Shown: positions 43,617 to 52,907, counted from the stretch's first letter. The stretch: 64,000 bases of DNA from Haliotispira sp965263485 (GCA_965263485.1 CBDHHO010000001.1:434001-498000), one strand, 5' to 3'. Numbers and translations are program-made. The notes: a model not told the origin generated them from the letters alone.

Positions 43617-44786
43617 ATGTTGCGAATCGTTTTTGCCGCCACACCTGCGCTGGCCTGTCACACCTTGGACGCCCTGTATCGGCTACAGAAACAGGGCCGG
43701 ATTCAGATCTGTGGTCTCTTGACCCAGGCCGATCGTCCCGCTGGGCGCAGGCGCCGTCTGCAACCCAGTCCAATCAAAGCCAGGGCCCGGGAACTGGGTT
43801 TCGGGGAGCAGGACATCTGGACGCCGGAAAGGCTGGACTCTGCGCTGCGCTGTCAAGTGGCCGACCAGCGACCCTCGCTGCTGGTGGTGTTCGCCTACGG
43901 CAAGATCTTTGGCCCGAAATTCCTCAATTTATTTTCGTTGGGGGGCATCAATCTACATCCATCGGCTCTGCCGCAGTGGCGCGGGCCCTGCCCCATTGAA
44001 GCCCAGCTCCTCAGTGGCGCGCGGCAGTTGGGTATCAGTGTGCAGCGCATCTCACTAGAGATGGATGCAGGAGATGTGCTGGAACAGCAGAACTTCCCCC
44101 TGCAAGCGGACGCAGACTATTTTACTGCTGTAGCTCTGGCCTCTGAGCAGGGCGCGGCGATGCTCAGCCGATCCTGTGAGAATATTGCCGAAGAAGGGCT
44201 TATCTGTCTGGAACGCGCCCGGCCCCAGCAGCATGACCGGGCCACTTATTGCCAACTACTGCGTAAGGAGGACGGGCACATCGACTGGCAGCGTGAAGCC
44301 CTGCACATCAGCCGCCAGTGCCGGGCCTACGCGGCTTGGCCCAAGGCCTGTACCTGGCTCTCTAAATTGAGCAAAGACTCTGCGGCAACGGTCGGAAATA
44401 AAACTGAGGGAGCAGCCCGGCAGCTTGCCATACTCAAGGCCGGGGTATGGCAGCCGACTGCCGAAGAACGCCGACTGTTGGGCCACTATCTCGCAGCTGC
44501 CCGGTTGGTTCCGGCCCGTCCCGGCCAGCTGCTGACCTGGCATCCCGGGGCCGGACTGCTGGTGCTGTGCGGTTCAAATGCCGATGCGTTGGATATTCTG
44601 GCTGTGCAGCGACTCCAGTTGCAGAGCCGCAATCCGTGCAGCGCCAAAGAGTTTGTCAACCAGCTGCAAGGCGGTCTGCCGAAGTGGAGCCAGTTGGAAT
44701 CCTGTATCGGTCAGCCAAGTGCACCAGACGATAGCACCTACTATCAGTTCGTAAACGCTGCGCTTGAAAAAATCACGGGGATTTAA
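43617..44786 (+). CDS. fmt: Methionyl-tRNA formyltransferase
   Basis: Formylates initiator Met-tRNA using 10-formyl-tetrahydrofolate. It starts MLRIVFAATPALACHTLDAL and has LLVVFAYGKIF and the catalytic LHPSALPQWRGPCPI; the linker and C-terminal domain carry KEDGHIDWQ and ISRQCRAYAAWP. At 389 residues it is longer than usual (about 315), with insertions in the C-terminal domain. ATG 43617 has no strong ribosome-binding site, and coupling to def is likely. Confidence 0.95.
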   Translation: MLRIVFAATPALACHTLDALYRLQKQGRIQICGLLTQADRPAGRRRRLQPSPIKARARELGFGEQDIWTPERLDSALRCQVADQRPSLLVVFAYGKIFGPKFLNLFSLGGINLHPSALPQWRGPCPIEAQLLSGARQLGISVQRISLEMDAGDVLEQQNFPLQADADYFTAVALASEQGAAMLSRSCENIAEEGLICLERARPQQHDRATYCQLLRKEDGHIDWQREALHISRQCRAYAAWPKACTWLSKLSKDSAATVGNKTEGAARQLAILKAGVWQPTAEERRLLGHYLAAARLVPARPGQLLTWHPGAGLLVLCGSNADALDILAVQRLQLQSRNPCSAKEFVNQLQGGLPKWSQLESCIGQPSAPDDSTYYQFVNAALEKITGI

Positions 44787-44804
44787 ACCTCCCCAGGCAG
44801 TTCA

Positions 44805-45043
44805 GGGCACCTCTAAAAATTCCCCATCACAGAAAGATGCCGCGCCAGACTCGGTCTTTTTCACGGAGCAGCTTTGTCACGAAAGAGAGGAAGCAGGCTC
44901 TTTGCTGCGCACGGCCTGCCAGTTCACCAATGCTGCGCCAGCTCACATTGGTGCCATACAGCAAAGTATGCCTCGGCTTCCGTTCCTCGCTGCCACAAAA
45001 AATCCCTTCGTCTGGCATCAAAAGCGAATTTTTAGAGGTCCCC
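44805..45043. mobile_element. MITE-1, 239-bp unit-bearing subtype with TTCA duplication
   Basis: Start GGGCACCTCTAAAAATTCC, end GCGAATTTTTAGAGGTCCCC, flanked by TTCA (44801-44804 and 45044-45047). The right duplication contains the stop codon of the ankyrin gene. It lies between the convergent fmt and ankyrin genes. Confidence 0.92.
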
Positions 45044-45044
45044 T

Positions 45045-46607
45045 TCAGTCTTCCAGCAACGAATCCGCCCAAGCCCGATTTTTTCGTTCCCCCTCTTCGC
45101 GAAAATTCTGCCCTGAGAGGTTTGTTTCATAGTCCGGTAGAAAACCAGATGGGAAGCGGGTGTGCTCATCATATTGAATCAGCTGCAGATTGGCTTTTCC
45201 CCCCAGAATGGCCCCGCGCAGGTCGGCACCGAGCAGCGATGCCATGGTCAGATTGGCGGCACTGAGATTGCTTGCCTGCAGGTAACTCTGCTCCAGAGTA
45301 GCCTCTTTCAGATAGGCCGCGCTCAGGTCCGCTTCGCGCAGGTCAGCCAGATTCAGATTGGCCCTTTGAAAATAAGCGCTCTGGAGCCGGGCCCCGCGCA
45401 GGTGGGCTCCTTCTAGGTCGCTGTCATTGAAATAGGCCCCGGATGCTTGGGCGTTCAGCAGATAGGCACCCTTGAGCAGCGCGCGGTTGAAATAAGCCTC
45501 TCGCAGGGAGGCAGCGTTCAGATAGGCGTCTTCCAACTTGCCATCGTTCAGCCTAGCTCCATCGGCCCGGACCCCGGCCATGTTGGCTCGCTGCAATTGA
45601 GCGCCCTCAAGATTAGCCCCTCGCAGGTCGGCACCCTCCAGCCGGGTGCGGCTCAGATCGGCCCTCGCCAGATTGGCCCTGGCCAGGCGAGCATTGTGCA
45701 GGTCCAAGCCCGAGAGGTCGGCCCCGGCCAGTCGGGCCCCGGCCAAGTCAATTGTGCCAAGTACCGCGCCGTGTTTCAGTAAATAGGCAACAGTCTGCCA
45801 GTCGCGAGCCCCGGCTGCCCACTGCAAAACGCTATTACCCGCATTTGTCATTGCATTGGGATCCGTATCGTTTTCAATCAGGTATTGCAGCATCTCCCGA
45901 TCCGCATATTTGTAGGAGAAGTGCAGGGCCGTCCAGCCGTCATTGTTGGGTCTGTTCGGATCCGCTCCCCGCTCAATCAAGAGGCGCAGTACGGGCAGTT
46001 TGGCGTAGCGCGCCGCGATGTGCAGGGCCGTCCAGCCGATATTCTCGGGCACTTGCAAATCGGCACCGGCATCCAGCAGAACCCGCAAAACTTCTGGCTC
46101 GGCGTAGCGCGCCGCGATGTGCAGGGCCGTCCAGCCATCATTGTTGCCTGCTTTGATGTCGACTCCTTTGTCAACCAGCAACTGCACCGCCTCGGACGAG
46201 CCATAGCGGGCTGCCAGGTGCAAGGCTGACCAGCCGCTGTCGTTGCTCACGTCAATGTCGGCACCATTATCCAGTAGCAGTCTCAACATTTCGACCGAGC
46301 CATAGCGGGCCGCCAGATGAATCGCCGTCCAACCCAGATGCTCCCAGCTCTGGTCGCTGCGAACATCAATCTGAACATCGCTCAAAGACAGCAGATTTTT
46401 TGCCGCAGGCAGGTCATTTTGGTAGGCAGCCTCTAGTAAGGCGTTTTCATTTTCATTCAGGCCCCAAAGTCCCGGACTCAGAAGTGACAGACTCATCAAT
46501 ACAGCTGGCAGCAGCCTGGCGGGAAACTTGGCTGCGCCTTTTGTCCGGTCGGTCGATCTGAAGCTTATCCAGCAGGGATGGGCCGAGGAAGCAGTTGTTT
46601 GATTCAT
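45045..46607 (-). CDS. Secreted ankyrin plus pentapeptide-repeat protein
   Basis: The protein is 520 residues with AAGGAG before ATG 46607. A hydrophobic segment (LLPAVLMSLSLLSPGLWG, about residues 32-49) is a likely signal peptide or anchor. Then come about six ankyrin repeats (for example GWTALHIAARYAEPEVLRVL) followed by some thirty pentapeptide repeats A(D/N)Lxx from about residue 285 to 470 (LSGADLRGANLEGAQ style). Ankyrin repeats bind proteins, and pentapeptide stretches form a rigid right-handed beta-helix. It may be a periplasmic or outer-surface scaffold. I know no assigned role. Confidence 0.8.
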   Translation of the reverse strand: MNQTTASSAHPCWISFRSTDRTKGAAKFPARLLPAVLMSLSLLSPGLWGLNENENALLEAAYQNDLPAAKNLLSLSDVQIDVRSDQSWEHLGWTAIHLAARYGSVEMLRLLLDNGADIDVSNDSGWSALHLAARYGSSEAVQLLVDKGVDIKAGNNDGWTALHIAARYAEPEVLRVLLDAGADLQVPENIGWTALHIAARYAKLPVLRLLIERGADPNRPNNDGWTALHFSYKYADREMLQYLIENDTDPNAMTNAGNSVLQWAAGARDWQTVAYLLKHGAVLGTIDLAGARLAGADLSGLDLHNARLARANLARADLSRTRLEGADLRGANLEGAQLQRANMAGVRADGARLNDGKLEDAYLNAASLREAYFNRALLKGAYLLNAQASGAYFNDSDLEGAHLRGARLQSAYFQRANLNLADLREADLSAAYLKEATLEQSYLQASNLSAANLTMASLLGADLRGAILGGKANLQLIQYDEHTRFPSGFLPDYETNLSGQNFREEGERKNRAWADSLLED

Positions 46608-46743
46608 GGCAGAATCTCCTTAGTTTGCCGGAGGGACTCTCGCTAGGTAAAACCTTGTCGCTTCCCTCGGCGGCACCGAAGTGCATTGTATGATAGGGCA
46701 GTCCGGCCTGAGAAGCAAGCCGAAGGTGGATCGAAGGCAACCC

Positions 46744-47035
46744 TCAAAGGCCGACCCCGACTAAGGATTGGTGAGGATAAATTTCAACAGGAATAGAGTG
46801 CGGAGTATTATTCTGAAGAATATCACCTGTCAGCCGAATAGAACCCAAACTTGGGGTAGCATCCAGTCGCAGATTCTCGGAACCTTTAAATATCATAGCC
46901 TGAGGAGAGATGTGGCTGGCTTTTGGGTTATAAGTGCCAGGATCAAACGATACATTCATGGAACCGATACTTCCGTCATTCCCAACAGTTCCAGGATTAT
47001 CGGGGTCGGTTGTCAACACTGTTGAATAGGCCACC
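46744..47035 (-). pseudogene. C-terminal remnant of a beta-rich protein, cut by the 68-bp unit array
   Basis: The minus strand encodes about 95 residues of good protein (NVSFDPGTYNPKASHISPQA, SLGSIRLTGDILQNNTPHSI) to a stop at 46744. Upstream the frame runs directly into the unit array at 47037. The missing front part suggests a deletion or insertion at the array. No family is recognised. Confidence 0.55.
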
Positions 47036-47036
47036 C

Positions 47037-47232
47037 TCCCCTCCCCTTGTTCTCCCATGCTGCGCCAGCTCGCCCAGTTCGCAAAGAGGATGGTCGGGCC
47101 TGGCTGCGCACGGCCCTCCCCTTGTTCTCCCATGCTGCGCCAGCTCGCCCAGTTTGCAAAGAGGATGGTCGGGCCTGGCTGCGCACGGCCCTCCCCTTGT
47201 TCTCCCATGCTGCGCCAGCTCGCATGGGAGCA
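47037..47232. repeat. Array of about 2.5 units related to the 68-bp repeat
   Basis: CCTTGTTCTCCCATGCTGCG occurs three times at a period of about 75 bp. The extra bases come from a duplicated CCAGCTCGCCCAGTT piece. Confidence 0.85.
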
Positions 47233-47293
47233 TACAACAAAATATTCTTTGAATCTCCTTAGTTGGCAAATAGCTTTGGAAGAAGACAAAACA

Positions 47294-47310
47294 GATTTTT
47301 AGAGGTACCC
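47294..47310 (+). mobile_element. MITE-1 solitary right end
   Basis: GATTTTTAGAGGTACCC lies upstream of deoC. Confidence 0.6.
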
Positions 47311-47392
47311 ATTATTATTCATCCTCATTCTGATTTAGTATATACTCATGCCACGTAAGATTGCTGGCCAACAAACTGTTCCGGGAGCCAAT

Positions 47393-48118
47393 ATGAACGA
47401 CAAGCAAAAAATCGTCAGCCTGATGGACTACACCAGCCTGAGTGGCAAAGAAAGCGAAAACCAAATGCGCAGACTGGCCTTGACGGCCCACGGTCCTTTG
47501 GGGCCGGTGGCTGCCGTCTGCGTTTATCCCCGCTTTGTTGCGGTGGTCAAGGACGCCTTTGTTCATGCCAAGCTGCCGGTGCTGACCGTGGCCACCGTGG
47601 TCAACTTCCCCTACGGCAAACTGCCCCTTGACGAAGTGATCGCCGAAATCCACTACGCCCTGCAGCAGGGTGCCGATGAAATCGACCTAGTCATCTCCTG
47701 TTCTCAGGACAATATCGACTTTGACTATGAACAAAAACTCGGCTTTGTGCAGGCCTGCCGCAACGAGTGTCATGGCAAAATTCTGAAGCTGATTATCGAA
47801 AGTGGCCAGCTCAGTCCGGACCAGATTCGGCTCAGCTCGGAAATCGGTCTTACAGCCGGGGTAGACTTTTTGAAAACTTCTACCGGAAAGACCGGTACCG
47901 GTGCAACTATCGAGGCCGCCGAGATTATGCTCAACTGCATCAAGGACAGCGGCACGAACTGTGGTTTTAAAGCCTCCGGCGGCATTCGCAGCCAGTCGGA
48001 TGCCTTGGCTTATATGGGCCTGGCTGAAAAAATTCTGGGGAAAGATTTTGTGCGGCCCCGGCGCTTCCGCTTGGGGGCCAGCTCTTTGCTGAAGTCCCTA
48101 AACAATGACAGCGACTAG
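47393..48118 (+). CDS. deoC: Deoxyribose-phosphate aldolase
   Basis: Cleaves deoxyribose-5-phosphate to glyceraldehyde-3-phosphate and acetaldehyde, in nucleoside salvage. The Schiff-base Lys is K161 in DFLKTSTGKTGTGAT; VCVYPRFV, TVVNFPYG, GADEIDLVI and FKASGGIRS fit the family. It has 241 residues from ATG 47393, with GGGAG six bases upstream. It is not in a deo operon here; the DeoR-type regulator is 3.3 kb away. Confidence 0.95.
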   Translation: MNDKQKIVSLMDYTSLSGKESENQMRRLALTAHGPLGPVAAVCVYPRFVAVVKDAFVHAKLPVLTVATVVNFPYGKLPLDEVIAEIHYALQQGADEIDLVISCSQDNIDFDYEQKLGFVQACRNECHGKILKLIIESGQLSPDQIRLSSEIGLTAGVDFLKTSTGKTGTGATIEAAEIMLNCIKDSGTNCGFKASGGIRSQSDALAYMGLAEKILGKDFVRPRRFRLGASSLLKSLNNDSD

Positions 48119-48135
48119 GATTCGCCCGGTATTGA

Positions 48136-48183
48136 GGGGAAAAATCCAATTCTGTGTTGAGCAGTGTTTTTTTAGAGGTACCC
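48136..48183. mobile_element. Decayed minimal MITE-1
   Basis: A degenerate left end GGGGAAAAATCCAATTC and a right end TTTTTTTAGAGGTACCC are separated by about 15 bp only. It lies between deoC and thiI. Confidence 0.5.
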
Positions 48184-48211
48184 TTTAGAGCCTTCCTGCA
48201 AGTATGTATCC

Positions 48212-49432
48212 TTACGCGCAGTCCCAGTGCGCCGAAACGGCGGCACTCTGGATATTAGCCAATGCGGCTTTCAGCAATTCGTCCAAGCCGGGGACCCGGC
48301 ATAATTCAGCTTGCAATTCGGGCGCGTTGGCACGCGTTACCGGATGCTCGGGCGCGAAGTAGCTACAGCAGTCGACATGCGGTTCAATCGAAATATCGAA
48401 GCAGCCGATCCGGCGCGAATGCGCCACAATATCTTCTTTGTCAAAGCCAATCAGCGGCCGCAAAATCGGTATCTGAGCAAAACTGTTGGTGTAGGCCAGG
48501 TTACAGATGGTCTGGCTGGCCACTTGGCCCAGAGCCTCTCCACTGATCAATGCCTGCGCCCGGCCGCCGTTGCGCAGTGCCAGTTGTTCGGCCATCTGCA
48601 CCATACAAGCCCGGCTCTGTAAGGTCAGAGCGGCCGGACTGCTGTGTTTGCGCAGTGCCAGTTGCACTTCGGTAAAGGGCACCCGATGCAGGATTAGGCC
48701 CTGCTGGCCGCGCGGAGCCGGGCCGGAATGAGTCCAGCGGGCCAGCCGCGCTGCCAGCCTCCTGACTTTGTCGTAGGCGGCATCAGTAGTGAAGGGTGGC
48801 GTGTCGAAGTAAACCGCCTCCAGATACATGCCCCGGCAGGCCATTAAGTGGCCTGCCACCGGCGAATCGATACCGCCTGAAAGCAGCAACATGCCCCGCC
48901 CGCTGCTGCCACTTGGCAGGCCACCGGCGCCCTTGCTCTCACTGTGATACAGATAAGCTTGTTCGCGCAGTTCCAGTCGAATGCACCAGTCCGGGTTGTC
49001 CAGCCGCACTTTCAAGTGGTGGAACCGCCGACCGATCAGGCTTCCCAGCCACACCGCATAGCCCTGGCTGTCGCGTGAGAGGCTCTTATCGCTACGGCGC
49101 ACATGTAAACGAAAGCTTGAGTGTGCCCCGAAGCGCTCCACCTGCTGCCGGGCCAGCTGCAGTGCTGTGGCGGCAATGGCTTCGTCATTTTTGGGGCAGC
49201 AATGTACCGGCGCAAAACCCGTGATGCCGGGTAGAGTCGCCAGACGTTCGGCAAAGTATTCTTCACTTTGCTGTGGGTCAGACTTGCAAACGGAAACATA
49301 AACGCGGCCGCTGCTCTTTTGTATAGTGACCCGGGGCAGGCGCAACTGAATGTTGTGGCGTAGAGTTTGTTCAAATCGTCGGCGGTTGCCCTTTTTGAGC
49401 ATTAGTTCGCCAGGTTTCAGCAAAAACAGCAT
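48212..49432 (-). CDS. thiI: tRNA 4-thiouridine synthetase / sulfurtransferase
   Basis: ThiI adenylates tRNA U8 and transfers sulfur; it may also serve thiamine synthesis. An N-terminal THUMP region is followed by the PP-loop LLLSGGIDSPVAGHLM and then LALRNGGRAQALISGEALGQVASQT. There is no C-terminal rhodanese domain. The length of 406 residues fits that short form. AGGAG lies just before ATG 49432, so I exclude the open frame further upstream, which crosses a terminator. Confidence 0.93.
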   Translation of the reverse strand: MLFLLKPGELMLKKGNRRRFEQTLRHNIQLRLPRVTIQKSSGRVYVSVCKSDPQQSEEYFAERLATLPGITGFAPVHCCPKNDEAIAATALQLARQQVERFGAHSSFRLHVRRSDKSLSRDSQGYAVWLGSLIGRRFHHLKVRLDNPDWCIRLELREQAYLYHSESKGAGGLPSGSSGRGMLLLSGGIDSPVAGHLMACRGMYLEAVYFDTPPFTTDAAYDKVRRLAARLARWTHSGPAPRGQQGLILHRVPFTEVQLALRKHSSPAALTLQSRACMVQMAEQLALRNGGRAQALISGEALGQVASQTICNLAYTNSFAQIPILRPLIGFDKEDIVAHSRRIGCFDISIEPHVDCCSYFAPEHPVTRANAPELQAELCRVPGLDELLKAALANIQSAAVSAHWDCA

Positions 49433-49449
49433 CTTTTCTCCTGCACAAA

Positions 49450-49475
49450 AAAAGCTGCTTTTGACAAAGCAGCTT
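49450..49475 (-). terminator. Intrinsic terminator of the TPR gene
   Basis: On the minus strand AAGCTGCTTT, a GTCA loop and AAAGCAGCTT form a perfect 10-bp stem followed by a run of T residues. It lies 50 bp after the TPR protein stop and 18 bp before thiI, so thiI probably has its own promoter or depends on read-through. Confidence 0.85.
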
Positions 49476-49524
49476 GTGGGAAGCTCTAAAGAAGAGCGGA
49501 ATTCCCAATAGTTCTTAGCCAGCA

Positions 49525-50595
49525 TTATGGTTCTGAGCTGTCGTCCTCAGTCGCGCTCCCCGGGACGATGGTGCCGGGCAGAGAGCCCGGAGCGAAGGGC
49601 GATATGCCCTCATCGGCAGCGGTCGTGAAGCTGAAGCTCTGGTTTCCGGTATCGTCCTGCTGTGCTGCTTCTGCGGGAATGCCAGGCTCTATACTCTCAT
49701 CGTAGCCGTCCGCTGGCAGCTGAATTTTGTCGCTTTGCAGAAACAATAACTGGTTGTCGGCCATGGTATTCCATTGCTCTAGGAAGCTACGGAAGCTGCC
49801 GGCAATCTGATTCTCACCGCCCAGAAAGCTCTTTTCGTCATCCAAGCCGTTGGCCTGCAGTAGCTCGTTGCCCAGCGACTGCACCTGCTGCCAGTAGCGA
49901 ATGGCCTCTTCTTTGTTGCCGTTGCGGGCAAAGTAATTGGCCAGATAAATGCTGGCGACTATCTGCTCAGGCTCCGGCCCATTGATATCCGCCAGTTCGT
50001 GCCATTGCTGTACGGCCTCTTCGCTTTTGCCTTGGTCGTAGAGCAGCCCGGCTAGTTGCAGCCGGGCCAGCTTGGTAAAAGTTTTGTCCTGCAGCAGTAC
50101 CAGATTCTCTAGAGCCACTTGCAGCCCCGGAGTATCTTTCAGTTGGCGGGCCTTCAGGCCCTCTATCCAGTAGGCCCAAGCTTGGATCGTGCCTTGGGAG
50201 GAACTCAGACTTTTCTGTATCAGCTCTGTCAAGGCCTGTTCGGTTTCTGCGGCCTTCTTTTGGCTCTCTTCGTCGATGTCCAGCTCTTGCAATCCATCCG
50301 CGCTGTCCTGCTCTTCTAGGTTTTTCCGGGCGGTCAAAATATCTGCCGGATGGGCATCTTTCCAGTCTTGGAAGGCCTGGCGCAGCTCATAGACCGCTAG
50401 GGCGACCTGCTGCCGCTGCCGCGAGGCCAAGGCCAAAACGGCACCCCAGGTTATAACCCCGGCAACGATTACCAGCACAGAGAGCAATATCCACCTGCGC
50501 CAGCGGAACAAAAAGTCTGAAATCAACTCGGCAAATTCCTTCCCGGCACTATCGCTTTTGCCCGGTTGTCGGGTATGCTGCTGTTCATTACTCAT
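49525..50595 (-). CDS. Membrane-anchored TPR protein (YfgM-like)
   Basis: The protein is 356 residues from ATG 50595 (AGGTG upstream). A cytoplasmic N terminus precedes one membrane helix (WILLSVLVIVAGVITWGAVL, about 36-55). A periplasmic helical region follows with TPR-like pairs (LARLQLAGLLYDQGKSEEAVQQW, ASIYLANYFARNGNKEEAIRYWQ) and an acidic tail. YfgM-type proteins assist periplasmic chaperones and the Sec translocon; the similarity here is of layout only. Transcription ends at the strong hairpin at 49450-49475. Confidence 0.75.
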   Translation of the reverse strand: MSNEQQHTRQPGKSDSAGKEFAELISDFLFRWRRWILLSVLVIVAGVITWGAVLALASRQRQQVALAVYELRQAFQDWKDAHPADILTARKNLEEQDSADGLQELDIDEESQKKAAETEQALTELIQKSLSSSQGTIQAWAYWIEGLKARQLKDTPGLQVALENLVLLQDKTFTKLARLQLAGLLYDQGKSEEAVQQWHELADINGPEPEQIVASIYLANYFARNGNKEEAIRYWQQVQSLGNELLQANGLDDEKSFLGGENQIAGSFRSFLEQWNTMADNQLLFLQSDKIQLPADGYDESIEPGIPAEAAQQDDTGNQSFSFTTAADEGISPFAPGSLPGTIVPGSATEDDSSEP

Positions 50596-50633
50596 TGAGT
50601 ACACCTGTTGAAAAAACGATCGGGAGCTCTAAA

Positions 50634-50854
50634 GGGTACCTCTAAAAATTCGCTTTTGATGCTGAATCAGCGAGATTTTGCCGATAGCGAGGAAGTGAAG
50701 CCGAAGCATACTTTGCTGTATGGTAAGGCTTTGCTGACGGTGAAGAATGGCGGGGCGAAGCAGGCCATTCCTCACAAATCCTGCCGTAAGGCAGAACCTT
50801 TATTCGGCAACAAGATTGCGATCCAGCGCGGAATTGGAATTTTTAGAGGTGCCC
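50634..50854. mobile_element. MITE-1, intact 221-bp element with TAAA duplication
   Basis: Ends GGGTACCTCTAAAAATTCGC and AATTTTTAGAGGTGCCC, flanked by TAAA (50630-50633, 50855-50858). The interior is nearly the same as 24948-25168. Confidence 0.93.
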
Positions 50855-50859
50855 TAAAG

Positions 50860-51317
50860 ATCTGCTTATCAATAAAGCTGAGAATCTGCTCAAGATCTCG
50901 CTGTGATTCACAAGGATTTCCCGCGAATCGGAGAAGGGAAGATGAATGATACCTTGCTGTATCATGAAACTTTCCTGACAAAGATACTCGCCGAAAAGGT
51001 TGTGGATTACCACGGGATTGGAGATCTGAAACAGATCCTAAGGGTGCAGACTGTGCTTATAGCAAAAGTAGCGGGAACTCTAATGGTTTTGGGCGCATTG
51101 CGCAAGGACAGAGAACAGTCAGTGCAGGGCTTTCGGTGTCTGTTCAGTGTATCGCAAGTAGGCAATGCTCCGTTATTCAAATATACTTGTAAAAACCTCT
51201 GGAGATCCGCTCTTCTTGCGAAGCTATAGTGAGGTAGTAAGGCCGAAGAATACTTTGTTGTGTTGTTCGTTTCAAAAAAGCTAGCAAGAACTCAGAATAG
51301 GATTTTTAGAGATCCCC
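50860..51317. mobile_element. Decayed repeat DNA in the 50596-51398 gap
   Basis: Pieces related to MITE interiors occur (GATACCTTGCTGTATCATGA near 50950; CTCGCCGAAAAGG near 50988). A solitary right end ATTTTTAGAGATCCCC closes at 51317. I see no gene in this stretch. Confidence 0.5.
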
Positions 51318-51398
51318 TTTTGACGAGATTCGGGTGACAAGATTCGAGAAATGACGCTGTGGAGTATCCCACAGAATTATCATATCAGGAAAGATATT

Positions 51399-52169
51399 AT
51401 GAACAGTCAGGAAAGACAGAAGAAAATTTATAATTACATACTCGCTAAAGGCACGGTAAAGACCAGCGACTTGTGCGAACTGCTCCAAATTTCTCAGCCG
51501 ACCGTGCGCAAAGACTTGGATGCCATGGAGCACAAGGGTCTGATTACTCGTGAGTTTGGCAAGGCCAGTTTGAAGACATCTTCGTACATGAAGGATGGCA
51601 CAGGGCTGGGACACTTGACGGTCACGCCCGAAAAGGTGGCGATCGGCCGCTACGCGGCCACACTGGTCAAGGACGGTGAAACCATTCTGCTGGACTGTGG
51701 TGCCACGGCCACCGAAATGGCCAAGGGCTTACTGGTCCGCAAGCGCCTGCGAGTTGTAACCACCGGTGTCAACATTGCCATGATTCTGGGGCAACGCAGC
51801 GACAACCATGTAATTTTGTCTGGCGGTTCCTTCCTGCCGGAGACGCTTTCACTTTCCGGTGAGAGTGCAGTGCGTTTTTTTAATGAGATCCATGTGCAAA
51901 AATTATTTTTTGCGGCCAACGGCGTTTACCCGGGACTCGGTCTGACTTATGCAGATTTTATCGATATCGGGGTAAAAAAAGCCATGCTCAAGGCGGCCAG
52001 CGAGGTGTATCTAATGGTCAGTTCCAGCAAGGTCGGGCACCGCGATTTTGCAGCGATCGACGTGCTCTCGCAGATCGATGCGATTATCACGGACAATCGT
52101 TTGAGCGAGAAAGACCGCAAGTGGCTCAATGAATATAACAATAATATTATGGAAATTCCGGTGGATTGA
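51399..52169 (+). CDS. DeoR-family transcriptional regulator
   Basis: The protein is 256 residues from ATG 51399 (AGGAAAG upstream). The N-terminal HTH (KTSDLCELLQISQPTVRKDL) is followed by a sugar-isomerase-like effector domain (TILLDCGATATEMAKGL, VVTTGVNIAMIL, VILSGGSFLPETLSLSG, KLFFAANGVYPGLGLTYADF). DeoR-type proteins sense sugar phosphates. The deoC gene 3.3 kb away is a tempting but unproved target. Confidence 0.92.
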   Translation: MNSQERQKKIYNYILAKGTVKTSDLCELLQISQPTVRKDLDAMEHKGLITREFGKASLKTSSYMKDGTGLGHLTVTPEKVAIGRYAATLVKDGETILLDCGATATEMAKGLLVRKRLRVVTTGVNIAMILGQRSDNHVILSGGSFLPETLSLSGESAVRFFNEIHVQKLFFAANGVYPGLGLTYADFIDIGVKKAMLKAASEVYLMVSSSKVGHRDFAAIDVLSQIDAIITDNRLSEKDRKWLNEYNNNIMEIPVD

Positions 52170-52195
52170 TTTCATGAAAATTTTTGTGGAATATA

Positions 52196-52211
52196 GGGCA
52201 CCTCTAAAAAT
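52196..52211 (+). mobile_element. MITE-1 solitary left end
   Basis: GGGCACCTCTAAAAAT lies between the convergent DeoR-type and Fur-type genes. Confidence 0.6.
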
Positions 52212-52248
52212 AAAGGTACTTGAGTATCCTTGGATTTTGCCGGAGCAC

Positions 52249-52644
52249 TCAATCAGGGCAACAATCCGGGCACAGGCCGGAAAACGATAGCTGGTGGCCT
52301 TGTATCATAAAGCCACGGCCTCGAAGTTTGTGCTGTAGCCGGTGAATATTGGTCTCTATCGAAATGTCTTCGGCACAGCGAATCACACCACATTCCTGAC
52401 AGATGAAATGATAATGCTGGGGGCTTTTGGTCAGCTCATAAAATACACCGGAGCCTTCCGTCAAGACCTCTTGCACCACATTCTCTTGTTTGAGCCGTTC
52501 CATCATGCGGTACAGACTGGTTTTATTGGGCCGTAAATTGTATTTTGGCTCGGCCAGCAGGCGCTGTAGGTCTTTTACGGACACAGAGTGGGGTGTCTTC
52601 TCCAGAATATCCGTCACATGTTGAAGAAGGGCGGTGTTGTTCAT
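52249..52644 (-). CDS. Fur-family metal-responsive regulator
   Basis: The protein is 131 residues. A winged helix (KTSLYRMMERLKQENVVQEV) is followed by a metal-binding dimerisation part (HYHFICQECGVIRC with a CxxC, HRLQHKLRGRGFMIQGHQLS, CPDCC). The paired CxxC motifs bind structural zinc. The family includes Fur, Zur and PerR; I cannot assign the metal from sequence alone, and the His-poor tail argues against classical Fur. The start is ATG 52644. Confidence 0.88.
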   Translation of the reverse strand: MNNTALLQHVTDILEKTPHSVSVKDLQRLLAEPKYNLRPNKTSLYRMMERLKQENVVQEVLTEGSGVFYELTKSPQHYHFICQECGVIRCAEDISIETNIHRLQHKLRGRGFMIQGHQLSFSGLCPDCCPD

Positions 52645-52688
52645 AAGACAACTCTAACAATCCGGCCGGTTTTCTGCAATAATACCAA

Positions 52689-52776
52689 TCCGTAAAAGTA
52701 GCATTCTTTCCGATTGATCCCCTCATTCTTGCGAAAACGAGAGTGGTAAACATTTATCATACTCTACTTCTACGGA
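52689..52776. mobile_element. MITE-2, 88-bp copy
   Basis: Ends TCCGTAAAAGTAG and CTACTTCTACGGA are 13-bp inverted repeats with one mismatch. The interior (GCATTCTTTCCGATTGAT and ATCATACTCT) matches 12199-12332 in reverse. It has no coding capacity. Confidence 0.75.
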
Positions 52777-52785
52777 TTAGCATAA

Positions 52786-52803
52786 GGGAACCTCTAAAAA
52801 TCG
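52786..52803 (+). mobile_element. MITE-1 solitary left end
   Basis: GGGAACCTCTAAAAATCG lies ten bp after MITE-2. Confidence 0.6.
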
Positions 52804-52821
52804 TATCGCTTCGCGAGAATT

Positions 52822-52866
52822 GTACAATCGCTCTGCTTCTGCTTTGTCTTTGCTGGCGATTGTACC
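52822..52866. repeat. Inverted repeat before the mod fragment
   Basis: GTACAATCGC (from about 52823) and GCGATTGTAC (to about 52865) are perfect 10-bp arms with a 23-25 nt loop. Role unknown. Confidence 0.5.
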
Positions 52867-52907
52867 GCATTTTGATGCTGAGCGGATGAACATACAGGAG
52901 CTTGGCA

